Notes under the pieces: generated by a model
Seen by the model: only the letters and a program-made list of their open reading frames with translations
What the model was told of the DNA's origin: nothing
Databases searched by the model: none
Made by a program: the position numbers and the translations under genes
In this document: positions 48,552 to 62,700 of the stretch, piece after piece
Position numbering within the stretch: position 1 is the stretch's first letter
Layout: each line of letters begins with the position of its first letter
Assembly: GCA_921293015.1 (NCBI GenBank)
Contig: OV121081.1
Coordinates: 44,045,877 to 44,109,876 of the forward strand
Direction of reading: 5' to 3'
DNA: 64,000 nucleotides
From: Phorcus lineatus
Lineage: Eukaryota > Mollusca > Gastropoda > Trochida > Trochidae

Positions 48552-51500
48552 TTGTGGCCTAAACATTTGCTAAAAGTGTGTAGATGTATATTCAAAGTAG
48601 TGGCGGCCGAATTTGGTCGCAACACACTGTATCCAAGTACAAATACACGTACTCTGGAGTTTACTCATCTGTTCACATTACACCCTTTTTGCGGCCCCTT
48701 CCCGTTCAAACTATGGCTCAAATCCGCCGTCATGGCAATCGGAAAAGATGCGCCGTGAAATTAGCTTTCGTTTGATACCATTTTCACATCGCTAACCCCT
48801 CTAGTTAGCGTTCTAGCTAAATTTTGGTGACCAAAGTCGGAACCGTGACCTTTCATTGTTTCCAGGGTCAAGTCGTGACGTAACAGACGTGTGCCATAGT
48901 AACGTCATAGACAGAAGAGAGCTCTGACGCGCTTTGCGTTAGCTCCCAGAAAACGGCGATTTCGGCGGATTAAAGCGCTGCCGGCCCGTAAAAACGATTG
49001 AAAAGGTTAGTTGACAACTTTATCTAACTGCTACATAGCTTTTTATGTGGAATTTTCTTTTGAAAATTTATTTAATGAGCGTTTGAAATTGCTACTTGGT
49101 CTTAACCATTGCTGCAATAGGGAAATTACCGACTTTGCGTTTCTTTAATTCAACGATGTATGTAGGCATTTTCTTACATGGCCATGTGTTTTTCAAGTCT
49201 TCTAACACAGTATTCCTTATGTTTTTGTTAATTTTGTGAATATTTTCATACTTGATATACATATTTAGGGGCAGAATTAACCCATGGCGTTATAGTACTT
49301 TTTGAGTGCTTTTTGGCCAAAGGGTATAGCTGTACTGATAGTTTCGGCTGTCCAGCTGGCACTTAGTTGCTTCATGTAATGTCTTCAAAAACGTATTTCG
49401 GACATGTCCGACGTTTAACCTACGTTGCAATTGTATGTTAATGGGATGTAGCCATGTGGGGTATGTGTTAAACGTTGAGGCAAAAAAAATGAATAAGTTC
49501 CTTCAGTGCTGTACACGACATTACGAGTAGTTAGGGTCGCTACTTTTAGGTGTTCTTAGGGAATTTTGTGGCCTAAACATTTGCTAAAAGTGTGTAGATG
49601 TATATTCAAAGTAGTGGCGGCCGAATTTGGTCGCAACACACTGTATCCAAGTACAAATACACGTACTCTGGAGTTTACTCATCTGTTCACATTACACCCT
49701 TTTTGCGGCCCCTTCCCGTTCAAACTATGGCTCAAATCCGCCGTCATGGCAATCGGAAAAGATGCGCCGTGAAATTAGCTTTCGTTTGATACCATTTTCA
49801 CATCGCTAACCCCTCTAGTTAGCGTTCTAGCTAAATTTTGGTGACCAAAGTCGGAACCGTGACCTTTCATTGTTTCAAGGGTCAAGTCGTGACGTAACAG
49901 ACGTGTGCCATAGTAACGTCATAGACAGAAGAGAGGTCTGACGCGCTTTGCGTTAGCTCCCAGAAAACGGCGATTTCGGCGGATTAAAGCGCTGCAGGCC
50001 CGTAAAAACGATTGAAAAGGTTAGTTGACAACTTTATCTAACTGCTACATAGCTTTTTATGTGGAATTTTCTTTTGAAAATTTATTTAATGAGCGTTTGA
50101 AATTGCTACTTGGTCTTAACCATTGCTGCAATAGGGAAATTACCGACTTTGCGTTTCTTTAATTCAACGATGTATGTAGGCATTTTCTTACATGGCCATG
50201 TGTTTTTCAAGTCTTCTAACACAGTATTCCTTATGTTTTTGTTAATTTTGTGAATATTTCCATACTTGATATACATATTTAGGGGCAGAATTAACCCATG
50301 GCGTTATAGTACTTTTTGAGTGCTTTTTGGCCAAAGGGTATAGCTGTACTGATAGTTTCGGCTGTCCAGCTGGCACTTAGTTGCTTCATGTAATGTCTTC
50401 AAAAACGTATTTCGGACATGTCCGACGTTTAACCTACGTTGCAATTGTATGTTAATGGGATGTAGCCATGTGGGGTATGTGTTAAACGTTGAGGCAAAAA
50501 AAATGAATAAGTTCCTTCAGTGCTGTACACGACATTACGAGTAGTTAGGGTCGCTACTTTTAGGTGTTCTTAGGGAATTTTGTGGCCTAAACATTTGCTA
50601 AAAGTGTGTAGATGTATATTCAAAGTAGTGGCGGCCGAATTTGGTCGCAACACACTGTATCCAAGTACAAATACACGTACTCTGGAGTTTACTCATCTGT
50701 TCACATTACACCCTTTTTGCGGCCCCTTCCCGTTCAAACTATGGCTCAAATCCGCCGTCATGGCAATCGGAAAAGATGCGCCGTGAAATTAGCTTTCGTT
50801 TGATACCATTTTCACATCGCTAACCCCTCTAGTTAGCGTTCTAGCTAAATTTTGGTGACCAAAGTCGGAACCGTGACCTTTCATTGTTTCAAGGGTCAAG
50901 TCGTGACGTAACAGACGTGTGCCATAGTAACGTCATAGACAGAAGAGAGGTCTGACGCGCTTTGCGTTAGCTCCCAGAAAACGGCGATTTCGGCGGATTA
51001 AAGCGCTGCCGGCCCGTAAAAACGATTGAAAAGGTTAGTTGACAACTTTATCTAACTGCTACATAGCTTTTTATGTGGAATTTTCTTTTGAAAATTTATT
51101 TAATGAGCGTTTGAAATTGCTACTTGGTCTTAACCATTGCTGCAATAGGGAAATTACCGACTTTGCGTTTCTTTAATTCAACGATGTATGTAGGCATTTT
51201 CTGACATGGCCATGTGTTTTTCAAGTCTTCTAACACAGTATTCCTTATGTTTTTGTTAATTTTGTGAATATTTTCATACTTGATATACATATTTAGGGGC
51301 AGAATTAACCCATGGCGTTATAGTACTTTTTGAGTGCTTTTTGGCCAAAGGGTATAGCTGTACTGATAGTTTCGGCTGTCCAGCTGGCACTTAGTTGCTT
51401 CATGTAATGTCTTCAAAAACGTATTTCGGACATGGCCGACGTTTAACCTACGTTGCAATTGTATGTTAATGGGATGTAGCCATGTGGGGTATGTGTTAAA

Positions 51501-54500
51501 CGTTGAGGCAAAAAAAATGAATAAGTTCCTTCAGTGCTGTACACGACATTACGAGTAGTTAGGGTCGCTACTTTTAGGTGTTCTTAGGGAATTTTGTGGC
51601 CTAAACATTTGCTAAAAGTGTGTAGATGTATATTCAAAGTAGTGGCGGCCGAATTTGGTCGCAACACACTGTATCCAAGTACAAATACACGTACTCTGGA
51701 GTTTACTCATCTGTTCACATTACACCCTTTTTGCGGCCCCTTCCCGTTCAAACTACGGCTCAAATCCGCCGCCATGGCAATCGGAAAAGATGCGCCGTGA
51801 AATTAGCTTTCGTTTGATACCATTTTCACATCGCTAACCCCTCTAGTTAGCGTTCTAGCTAAATTTTGGTGACCAAAGTCGGAACCGTGACCTTTCATTG
51901 TTTCAAGGGTCAAGTCGTGACGTAACAGACGTGTGCCATAGTAACGTCATAGACAGAAGAGAGCTCTGACGCGCTTTGCGTTAGCTCCCAGAAAACGGCG
52001 ATTTCGGCGGATTAAAGCGCTGCCGGCCCGTAAAAACGATTGAAAAGGTTAGTTGACAACTTTATCTAACTGCTACATAGCTTTTTATGTGGAATTTTCT
52101 TTTGAAAATTTATTTAATGAGCGTTTGAAATTGCTACTTGGTCTTAACCATTGCTGCAATAGGGAAATTACCGACTTTGCGTTTCTTTAATTCAACGATG
52201 TATGTAGGCATTTTTTGACATGGCCATGTGTTTTTCAAGTCTTCTAACACAGTATTCCTTATGTTTTTGTTAATTTTGTGAATATTTTCATACTTGATAT
52301 ACATATTTAGGGGCAGAATTAACCCATGGCGTTATAGTACTTTTTGAGTGCTTTTTGGCCAAAGGGTATAGCTGTACTGATAGTTTCGGCTGTCCAGCTG
52401 GCACTTAGTTGCTTCATGTAATGTCTTCAAAAACGTATTTCGGACATGTCCGACGTTTAACCTACGTTGCAATTGTATGTTAATGGGATGTAGCCATGTG
52501 GGGTATGTGTTAAACGTTGAGGCAAAAAAAATGAATAAGTTCCTTCAGTGCTGTACACGACATTACGAGTAGTTAGGGTCGCTACTTTTAGGTGTTCTTA
52601 GGGAATTTTGTGGCCTAAACATTTGCTAAAAGTGTGTAGATGTATATTCAAAGTAGTGGCGGCCGAATTTGGTCGCAACACACTGTATCCAAGTACAAAT
52701 ACACGTACTCTGGAGTTTACTCATCTGTTCACATTACACCCTTTTTGCGGCCCCTTCCCGTTCAAACTATGGCTCAAATCCGCCGTCATGGCAATCGGAA
52801 AAGATGCGCCGTGAAATTAGCTTTCGTTTGATACCATTTTCACATCGCTAACCCCTCTAGTTAGCGTTCTAGCTAAATTTTGGTGACCAAAGTCGGAACC
52901 GTGACCTTTCATTGTTTCAAGGGTCAAGTCGTGACGTAACAGACGTGTGCCATAGTAACGTCATAGACAGAAGAGAGGTCTGACGCGCTTTGCGTTAGCT
53001 CCCAGAAAACGGCGATTTCGGCGGATTAAAGCGCTGCAGGCCCGTAAAAACGATTGAAAAGGTTAGTTGACAACTTTATCTAACTGCTACATAGCTTTTT
53101 ATGTGGAATTTTCTTTTGAAAATTTATTTAATGAGCGTTTGAAATTGCTACTTGGTCTTAACCATTGCTGCAATAGGGAAATTACCGACTTTGCGTTTCT
53201 TTAATTCAACGATGTATGTAGGCATTTTCTTACATGGCCATGTGTTTTTCAAGTCTTCTAACACAGTATTCCTTATGTTTTTGTTAATTTTGTGAATATT
53301 TCCATACTTGATATACATATTTAGGGGCAGAATTAACCCATGGCGTTATAGTACTTTTTGAGTGCTTTTTGGCCAAAGGGTATAGCTGTACTGATAGTTT
53401 CGGCTGTCCAGCTGGCACTTAGTTGCTTCATGTAATGTCTTCAAAAACGTATTTCGGACATGTCCGACGTTTAACCTACGTTGCAATTGTATGTTAATGG
53501 GATGTAGCCATGTGGGGTATGTGTTAAACGTTGAGGCAAAAAAAATGAATAAGTTCCTTCAGTGCTGTACACGACATTACGAGTAGTTAGGGTCGCTACT
53601 TTTAGGTGTTCTTAGGGAATTTTGTGGCCTAAACATTTGCTAAAAGTGTGTAGATGTATATTCAAAGTAGTGGCGGCCGAATTTGGTCGCAACACACTGT
53701 ATCCAAGTACAAATACACGTACTCTGGAGTTTACTCATCTGTTCACATTACACCCTTTTTGCGGCCCCTTCCCGTTCAAACTATGGCTCAAATCCGCCGT
53801 CATGGCAATCGGAAAAGATGCGCCGTGAAATTAGCTTTCGTTTGATACCATTTTCACATCGCTAACCCCTCTAGTTAGCGTTCTAGCTAAATTTTGGTGA
53901 CCAAAGTCGGAACCGTGACCTTTCATTGTTTCAAGGGTCAAGTCGTGACGTAACAGACGTGTGCCATAGTAACGTCATAGACAGAAGAGAGGTCTGACGC
54001 GCTTTGCGTTAGCTCCCAGAAAACGGCGATTTCGGCGGATTAAAGCGCTGCCGGCCCGTAAAAACGATTGAAAAGGTTAGTTGACAACTTTATCTAACTG
54101 CTACATAGCTTTTTATGTGGAATTTTCTTTTGAAAATTTATTTAATGAGCGTTTGAAATTGCTACTTGGTCTTAACCATTGCTGCAATAGGGAAATTACC
54201 GACTTTGCGTTTCTTTAATTCAACGATGTATGTAGGCATTTTCTGACATGGCCATGTGTTTTTCAAGTCTTCTAACACAGTATTCCTTATGTTTTTGTTA
54301 ATTTTGTGAATATTTTCATACTTGATATACATATTTAGGGGCAGAATTAACCCATGGCGTTATAGTACTTTTTGAGTGCTTTTTGGCCAAAGGGTATAGC
54401 TGTACTGATAGTTTCGGCTGTCCAGCTGGCACTTAGTTGCTTCATGTAATGTCTTCAAAAACGTATTTCGGACATGGCCGACGTTTAACCTACGTTGCAA

Positions 54501-57500
54501 TTGTATGTTAATGGGATGTAGCCATGTGGGGTATGTGTTAAACGTTGAGGCAAAAAAAATGAATAAGTTCCTTCAGTGCTGTACACGACATTACGAGTAG
54601 TTAGGGTCGCTACTTTTAGGTGTTCTTAGGGAATTTTGTGGCCTAAACATTTGCTAAAAGTGTGTAGATGTATATTCAAAGTAGTGGCGGCCGAATTTGG
54701 TCGCAACACACTGTATCCAAGTACAAATACACGTACTCTGGAGTTTACTCATCTGTTCACATTACACCCTTTTTGCGGCCCCTTCCCGTTCAAACTACGG
54801 CTCAAATCCGCCGCCATGGCAATCGGAAAAGATGCGCCGTGAAATTAGCTTTCGTTTGATACCATTTTCACATCGCTAACCCCTCTAGTTAGCGTTCTAG
54901 CTAAATTTTGGTGACCAAAGTCGGAACCGTGACCTTTCATTGTTTCAAGGGTCAAGTCGTGACGTAACAGACGTGTGCCATAGTAACGTCATAGACAGAA
55001 GAGAGCTCTGACGCGCTTTGCGTTAGCTCCCAGAAAACGGCGATTTCGGCGGATTAAAGCGCTGCCGGCCCGTAAAAACGATTGAAAAGGTTAGTTGACA
55101 ACTTTATCTAACTGCTACATAGCTTTTTATGTGGAATTTTCTTTTGAAAATTTATTTAATGAGCGTTTGAAATTGCTACTTGGTCTTAACCATTGCTGCA
55201 ATAGGGAAATTACCGACTTTGCGTTTCTTTAATTCAACGATGTATGTAGGCATTTTTTGACATGGCCATGTGTTTTTCAAGTCTTCTAACACAGTATTCC
55301 TTATGTTTTTGTTAATTTTGTGAATATTTTCATACTTGATATACATATTTAGGGGCAGAATTAACCCATGGCGTTATAGTACTTTTTGAGTGCTTTTTGG
55401 CCAAAGGGTATAGCTGTACTGATAGTTTCGGCTGTCCAGCTGGCACTTAGTTGCTTCATGTAATGTCTTCAAAAACGTATTTCGGACATGTCCGACGTTT
55501 AACCTACGTTGCAATTGTATGTTAATGGGATGTAGCCATGTGGGGTATGTGTTAAACGTTGAGGCAAAAAAAATGAATAAGTTCCTTCAGTGCTGTACAC
55601 GACATTACGAGTAGTTAGGGTCGCTACTTTTAGGTGTTCTTAGGGAATTTTGTGGCCTAAACATTTGCTAAAAGTGTGTAGATGTATATTCAAAGTAGTG
55701 GCGGCCGAATTTGGTCGCAACACACTGTATCCAAGTACAAATACACGTACTCTGGAGTTTACTCATCTGTTCACATTACACCCTTTTTGCGGCCCCTTCC
55801 CGTTCAAACTATGGCTCAAATCCGCCGTCATGGCAATCGGAAAAGATGCGCCGTGAAATTAGCTTTCGTTTGATACCATTTTCACATCGCTAACCCCTCT
55901 AGTTAGCGTTCTAGCTAAATTTTGGTGACCAAAGTCGGAACCGTGACCTTTCATTGTTTCCAGGGTCAAGTCGTGACGTAACAGACGTGTGCCATAGTAA
56001 CGTCATAGACAGAAGAGAGCTCTGACGCGCTTTGCGTTAGCTCCCAGAAAACGGCGATTTCGGCGGATTAAAGCGCTGCCGGCCCGTAAAAACGATTGAA
56101 AAGGTTAGTTGACAACTTTATCTAACTGCTACATAGCTTTTTATGTGGAATTTTCTTTTGAAAATTTATTTAATGAGCGTTTGAAATTGCTACTTGGTCT
56201 TAACCATTGCTGCAATAGGGAAATTACCGACTTTGCGTTTCTTTAATTCAACGATGTATGTAGGCATTTTCTTACATGGCCATGTGTTTTTCAAGTCTTC
56301 TAACACAGTATTCCTTATGTTTTTGTTAATTTTGTGAATATTTTCATACTTGATATACATATTTAGGGGCAGAATTAACCCATGGCGTTATAGTACTTTT
56401 TGAGTGCTTTTTGGCCAAAGGGTATAGCTGTACTGATAGTTTCGGCTGTCCAGCTGGCACTTAGTTGCTTCATGTAATGTCTTCAAAAACGTATTTCGGA
56501 CATGTCCGACGTTTAACCTACGTTGCAATTGTATGTTAATGGGATGTAGCCATGTGGGGTATGTGTTAAACGTTGAGGCAAAAAAAATGAATAAGTTCCT
56601 TCAGTGCTGTACACGACATTACGAGTAGTTAGGGTCGCTACTTTTAGGTGTTCTTAGGGAATTTTGTGGCCTAAACATTTGCTAAAAGTGTGTAGATGTA
56701 TATTCAAAGTAGTGGCGGCCGAATTTGGTCGCAACACACTGTATCCAAGTACAAATACACGTACTCTGGAGTTTACTCATCTGTTCACATTACACCCTTT
56801 TTGCGGCCCCTTCCCGTTCAAACTATGGCTCAAATCCGCCGTCATGGCAATCGGAAAAGATGCGCCGTGAAATTAGCTTTCGTTTGATACCATTTTCACA
56901 TCGCTAACCCCTCTAGTTAGCGTTCTAGCTAAATTTTGGTGACCAAAGTCGGAACCGTGACCTTTCATTGTTTCAAGGGTCAAGTCGTGACGTAACAGAC
57001 GTGTGCCATAGTAACGTCATAGACAGAAGAGAGGTCTGACGCGCTTTGCGTTAGCTCCCAGAAAACGGCGATTTCGGCGGATTAAAGCGCTGCAGGCCCG
57101 TAAAAACGATTGAAAAGGTTAGTTGACAACTTTATCTAACTGCTACATAGCTTTTTATGTGGAATTTTCTTTTGAAAATTTATTTAATGAGCGTTTGAAA
57201 TTGCTACTTGGTCTTAACCATTGCTGCAATAGGGAAATTACCGACTTTGCGTTTCTTTAATTCAACGATGTATGTAGGCATTTTCTTACATGGCCATGTG
57301 TTTTTCAAGTCTTCTAACACAGTATTCCTTATGTTTTTGTTAATTTTGTGAATATTTTCATACTTGATATACATATTTAGGGGCAGAATTAACCCATGGC
57401 GTTATAGTACTTTTTGAGTGCTTTTTGGCCAAAGGGTATAGCTGTACTGATAGTTTCGGCTGTCCAGCTGGCACTTAGTTGCTTCATGTAATGTCTTCAA

Positions 57501-59705
57501 AAACGTATTTCGGACATGTCCGACGTTTAACCTACGTTGCAATTGTATGTTAATGGGATGTAGCCATGTGGGGTATGTGTTAAACGTTGAGGCAAAAAAA
57601 ATGAATAAGTTCCTTCAGTGCTGTACACGACATTACGAGTAGTTAGGGTCGCTACTTTTAGGTGTTCTTAGGGAATTTTGTGGCCTAAACATTTGCTAAA
57701 AGTGTGTAGATGTATATTCAAAGTAGTGGCGGCCGAATTTGGTCGCAACACACTGTATCCAAGTACAAATACACGTACTCTGGAGTTTACTCATCTGTTC
57801 ACATTACACCCTTTTTGCGGCCCCTTCCCGTTCAAACTATGGCTCAAATCCGCCGTCATGGCAATCGGAAAAGATGCGCCGTGAAATTAGCTTTCGTTTG
57901 ATACCATTTTCACATCGCTAACCCCTCTAGTTAGCGTTCTAGCTAAATTTTGGTGACCAAAGTCGGAACCGTGACCTTTCATTGTTTCAAGGGTCAAGTC
58001 GTGACGTAACAGACGTGTGCCATAGTAACGTCATAGACAGAAGAGAGGTCTGACGCGCTTTGCGTTAGCTCCCAGAAAACGGCGATTTCGGCGGATTAAA
58101 GCGCTGCCGGCCCGTAAAAACGATTGAAAAGGTTAGTTGACAACTTTATCTAACTGCTACATAGCTTTTTATGTGGAATTTTCTTTTGAAAATTTATTTA
58201 ATGAGCGTTTGAAATTGCTACTTGGTCTTAACCATTGCTGCAATAGGGAAATTACCGACTTTGCGTTTCTTTAATTCAACGATGTATGTAGGCATTTTCT
58301 GACATGGCCATGTGTTTTTCAAGTCTTCTAACACAGTATTCCTTATGTTTTTGTTAATTTTGTGAATATTTTCATACTTGATATACATATTTAGGGGCAG
58401 AATTAACCCATGGCGTTATAGTACTTTTTGAGTGCTTTTTGGCCAAAGGGTATAGCTGTACTGATAGTTTCGGCTGTCCAGCTGGCACTTAGTTGCTTCA
58501 TGTAATGTCTTCAAAAACGTATTTCGGACATGGCCGACGTTTAACCTACGTTGCAATTGTATGTTAATGGGATGTAGCCATGTGGGGTATGTGTTAAACG
58601 TTGAGGCAAAAAAAATGAATAAGTTCCTTCAGTGCTGTACACGACATTACGAGTAGTTAGGGTCGCTACTTTTAGGTGTTCTTAGGGAATTTTGTGGCCT
58701 AAACATTTGCTAAAAGTGTGTAGATGTATATTCAAAGTAGTGGCGGCCGAATTTGGTCGCAACACACTGTATCCAAGTACAAATACACGTACTCTGGAGT
58801 TTACTCATCTGTTCACATTACACCCTTTTTGCGGCCCCTTCCCGTTCAAACTACGGCTCAAATCCGCCGCCATGGCAATCGGAAAAGATGCGCCGTGAAA
58901 TTAGCTTTCGTTTGATACCATTTTCACATCGCTAACCCCTCTAGTTAGCGTTCTAGCTAAATTTTGGTGACCAAAGTCGGAACCGTGACCTTTCATTGTT
59001 TCAAGGGTCAAGTCGTGACGTAACAGACGTGTGCCATAGTAACGTCATAGACAGAAGAGAGCTCTGACGCGCTTTGCGTTAGCTCCCAGAAAACGGCGAT
59101 TTCGGCGGATTAAAGCGCTGCCGGCCCGTAAAAACGATTGAAAAGGTTAGTTGACAACTTTATCTAACTGCTACATAGCTTTTTATGTGGAATTTTCTTT
59201 TGAAAATTTATTTAATGAGCGTTTGAAATTGCTACTTGGTCTTAACCATTGCTGCAATAGGGAAATTACCGACTTTGCGTTTCTTTAATTCAACGATGTA
59301 TGTAGGCATTTTTTGACATGGCCATGTGTTTTTCAAGTCTTCTAACACAGTGTTCCTTATGTTTTTGTTAATTTTGTGAATATTTTCATACTTGATATAC
59401 ATATTTAGGGGCAGAATTAACCCATGGCGTTATAGTACTTTTTGAGTGCTTTTTGGCCAAAGGGTATAGCTGTACTGATAGTTTCGGCTGTCCAGCTGGC
59501 ACTTAGTTGCTTCATGTAATGTCTTCAAAAACGTATTTCGGACATGTCCGACGTTTAACCTACGTTGCAATTGTATGTTAATGGGATGTAGCCATGTGGG
59601 GTATGTGTTAAACGTTGAGGCAAAAAAAATGAATAAGTTCCTTCAGTGCTGTACACGACATTACGAGTAGTTAGGGTCGTTTCTTTTAGGTGTTCTTAGG
59701 GAATT
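48552..59705 (+). repeat. Higher-order repeat DABC-ABC-DABC within the satellite
   Basis: Private variants mark unit types. Type A (units at 49566, 52608, 56664) has GAGAGGTCTG and GCTGCAGG. Type B (50580, 53622, 57678) has GAGAGGTCTG and CATGGCCGAC. Type C (51594, 54636, 58692) has CCGCCGCCATGG and TTTTTTGACATGG. Type D (48552, 55650) has TTTCCAGGGTC. The order is D A B C, A B C, D A B C. Copies one and two of A also share TTTCCATAC (50259, 53301), which the third lacks, so the first two ABC blocks are the closest relatives. Confidence 0.85.
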
Positions 59706-62700
59706 TTGTGGCCTAAACATTTGCTAAAAGTGTGTAGATGTATATTCAAAGTAGTGGCGGCCGAATTTGGTCGTTACACACTGTATCCAAGTACAAATAC
59801 ACGTACTCTGGAGTTTACTCATCTGTTCACATTACACCCTTTTTGCGGCCCCTTCCCGTTTAAACTACGGCTCAAATCCGCCGTCATGGCAATCGGAAAA
59901 GATGCGCCGTGAAATTAGCTTTCGTTTGATACCATTTTCACATCGCTAACCCCTCTAGTTAGCGTTCTAGCTAAATTTTGGTGACCAAAGTCGGAACCGT
60001 GATCTTTCATTGTTTCAAGGGTCAAGTCGTGACGTAACAGACGTGTGCCATAGTAACGTCATAGACAGAAGAGAGGTCTGACGCGCTTTGCGTTAGCTCC
60101 CAGAAAACGGCGATTTCGGCGGATTAAAGCGCTGCCGGCCCGTAAAAACGATTGAAAAGGTTAGTTGACAACTTTATCTAACTGCTACATAGCTTTTTAT
60201 GTGGAATTTTCTTTTGAAAATTTATTTAATGAGCGTTTGAAATTGCTACTTGGTCTTAACCATTGCTGCAATAGGGAAATTACCGACTTTGCATTTCTTT
60301 AATTCAACGATGTATGTAGGCATTTTTTGACATGGCCATGTGTTTTTCAAGTCTTCTAACACAGTATTCCTTATGTTTTTGTTAATTTTGTGAATATTTT
60401 CATACTTGATATACATATTTAGGGGCAGAATTAACCCATGGCGTTATAGTACTTTTTGAGTGCTTTTTGGCCAAAGGGTATAGCTGTACTGATAGTTTCG
60501 GCTATCCAGCTGGCACTTAGTTGCTTCATGTAATGTCTTCAAAAACGTATTTCGGACATGTCCGACGTTTAACCTACGTTGCAATTGTATGTTAATGGGA
60601 TGTAGCCATGTGGGGTATGTGTTAAACGTTGAGGCAAAAAAAATGAATAAATTCCTTCAGTGCTGTACACGACATTACGAGTAGTTAGGGTCGCTACTTT
60701 TAGGTGTTCTTAGGGAATTTTGTAGCCTAAACATTTGCTAAAAGTGTGTAGATGTATATTCAAAGTAGTGGCGGCCGAATTTGGTCGCAACACACTGTAT
60801 CCAAGTACAAATACACGTACTCTGGAGTTTACTCATCTGTTCACATTACACCCTTTTTGCGGCCCCTTCCCGTTCAAACTACGGCTCAAATCCGCCGTCA
60901 TGGCAATCGGAAAAGATGCGCCGTGAAATTAGCTTTCGTTTGATACCATTTTCACATCGCTAACCCCTCTAGTTAGCGTTCTAGCTAAATTTTGGTGACC
61001 AAAGTCGGAACCGTGACCTTTCATTGTTTCAAGGGTCAAGTCGTGACGTAACAGACGTGTGCCATAGTAACGTCATAGACAGAAGAGAGCTCTGACGCGC
61101 TTTGCGTTAGCTCCCAGAAAACGGCGATTTCGGCGGATTAAAGCGCTGCCGGCCCGTAAAAACGATTGAAAAGGTTAGTTGACAACTTTATCTAACTGCT
61201 ACATAGCTTTTTATGTGGAATTTTCTTTTGAAAATTTATTTAATGAGCGTTTGAAATTGCTACTTGGTCTTAACCATTGCTGCAATAGGGAAATTACCGA
61301 CTTTGCGTTTCTTTAATTCAACGATGTATGTAGGCATTTTTTGACATGGCCATGTGTTTTTCAAGTCTTCTAACACAGTATTCCTTATGTTTTTGTTAAT
61401 TTTGTGAATATTTTCATACTTGATATACATATTTAGGGGCAGAATTAACCCATGGCGTTATAGTACTTTTTGAGTGCTTTTTGGCCAAAGGGTATAGCTG
61501 TACTGATAGTTTCGGCTGTCCAGCTGGCACTTAGTTGCTTCATGTAATGTCTTCAAAAACGTATTTCGGACATGTCCGACGTTTAACCTACGTTGCAATT
61601 GTATGTTAATGGGATGTAGCCATGTGGGGTATGTGTTAAACGTTGAGGCAAAAAAAATGAATAAGTTCCTTCAGTGCTGTACACGACATTACGAGTAGTT
61701 AGGGTCGTTTCTTTTAGGTGTTCTTAGGGAATTTTGTGGCCTAAACATTTGCTAAAAGTGTGTAGATGTATATTCAAAGTAGTGGCGGCCGAATTTGGTC
61801 GCAACACACTGTATCCAAGTACAAATACACGTACTCTGGAGTTTACTCATCTGTTCACATTACACCCTTTTTGCGGCCCCTTCCCGTTCAAACTACGGCT
61901 CAAATCCGCCGTCATGGCAATCGGAAAAGATGCGCCGTGAAATTAGCTTTCGTTTGATACCATTTTCACATCGCTAACCCCTCTAGTTAGCGTTCTAGCT
62001 AAATTTTGGTGACCAAAGTCGGAACCGTGACCTTTCATTGTTTCAAGGGTCAAGTCGTGACGTAACAGACGTGTGCCATAGTAACGTCATAGACAGAAGA
62101 GAGCTCTGACGCGCTTTGCATTAGCTCCCAGAAAACGGCGATTTCGGCGGATTAAAGCGCTGCCGGCCCGTAAAAACGATTGAAAAGGTTAGTTGACAAC
62201 TTTATCTAACTGCTACATAGCTTTTTATGTGGAATTTTCTTTTGAAAATTTATTTAATGAGCGTTTGAAATTGCTACTTGGTCTTAACCATTGCTGCAAT
62301 AGGGAAATTACCGACTTTGCGTTTCTTTAATTCAACGATGTATGTAGGCATTTTCTGACATGGCCATGTGTTTTTCAAGTCTTCTAACACAGTATTCCTT
62401 ATGTTTTTGTTAATTTTGTGAATATTTTCATACTTGATATACATATTTAGGGGCAGAATTAACCCATGGCGTTATAGTACTTTTTGAGTGCTTTTTGGCC
62501 AAAGGGTATAGCTGTACTGATAGTTTCGGCTGTCCAGCTGGCACTTAGTTGCTTCATGTAATGTCTTCAAAAACGTATTTCGGACATGTCCGACGTTTAA
62601 CCTACGTTGCAATTGTATGTTAATGGGATGTAGCCATGTGGGGTATGTGTTAAACGTTGAGGCAAAAAAAATGAATAAGTTCCTTCAGTGCTGTACACGA

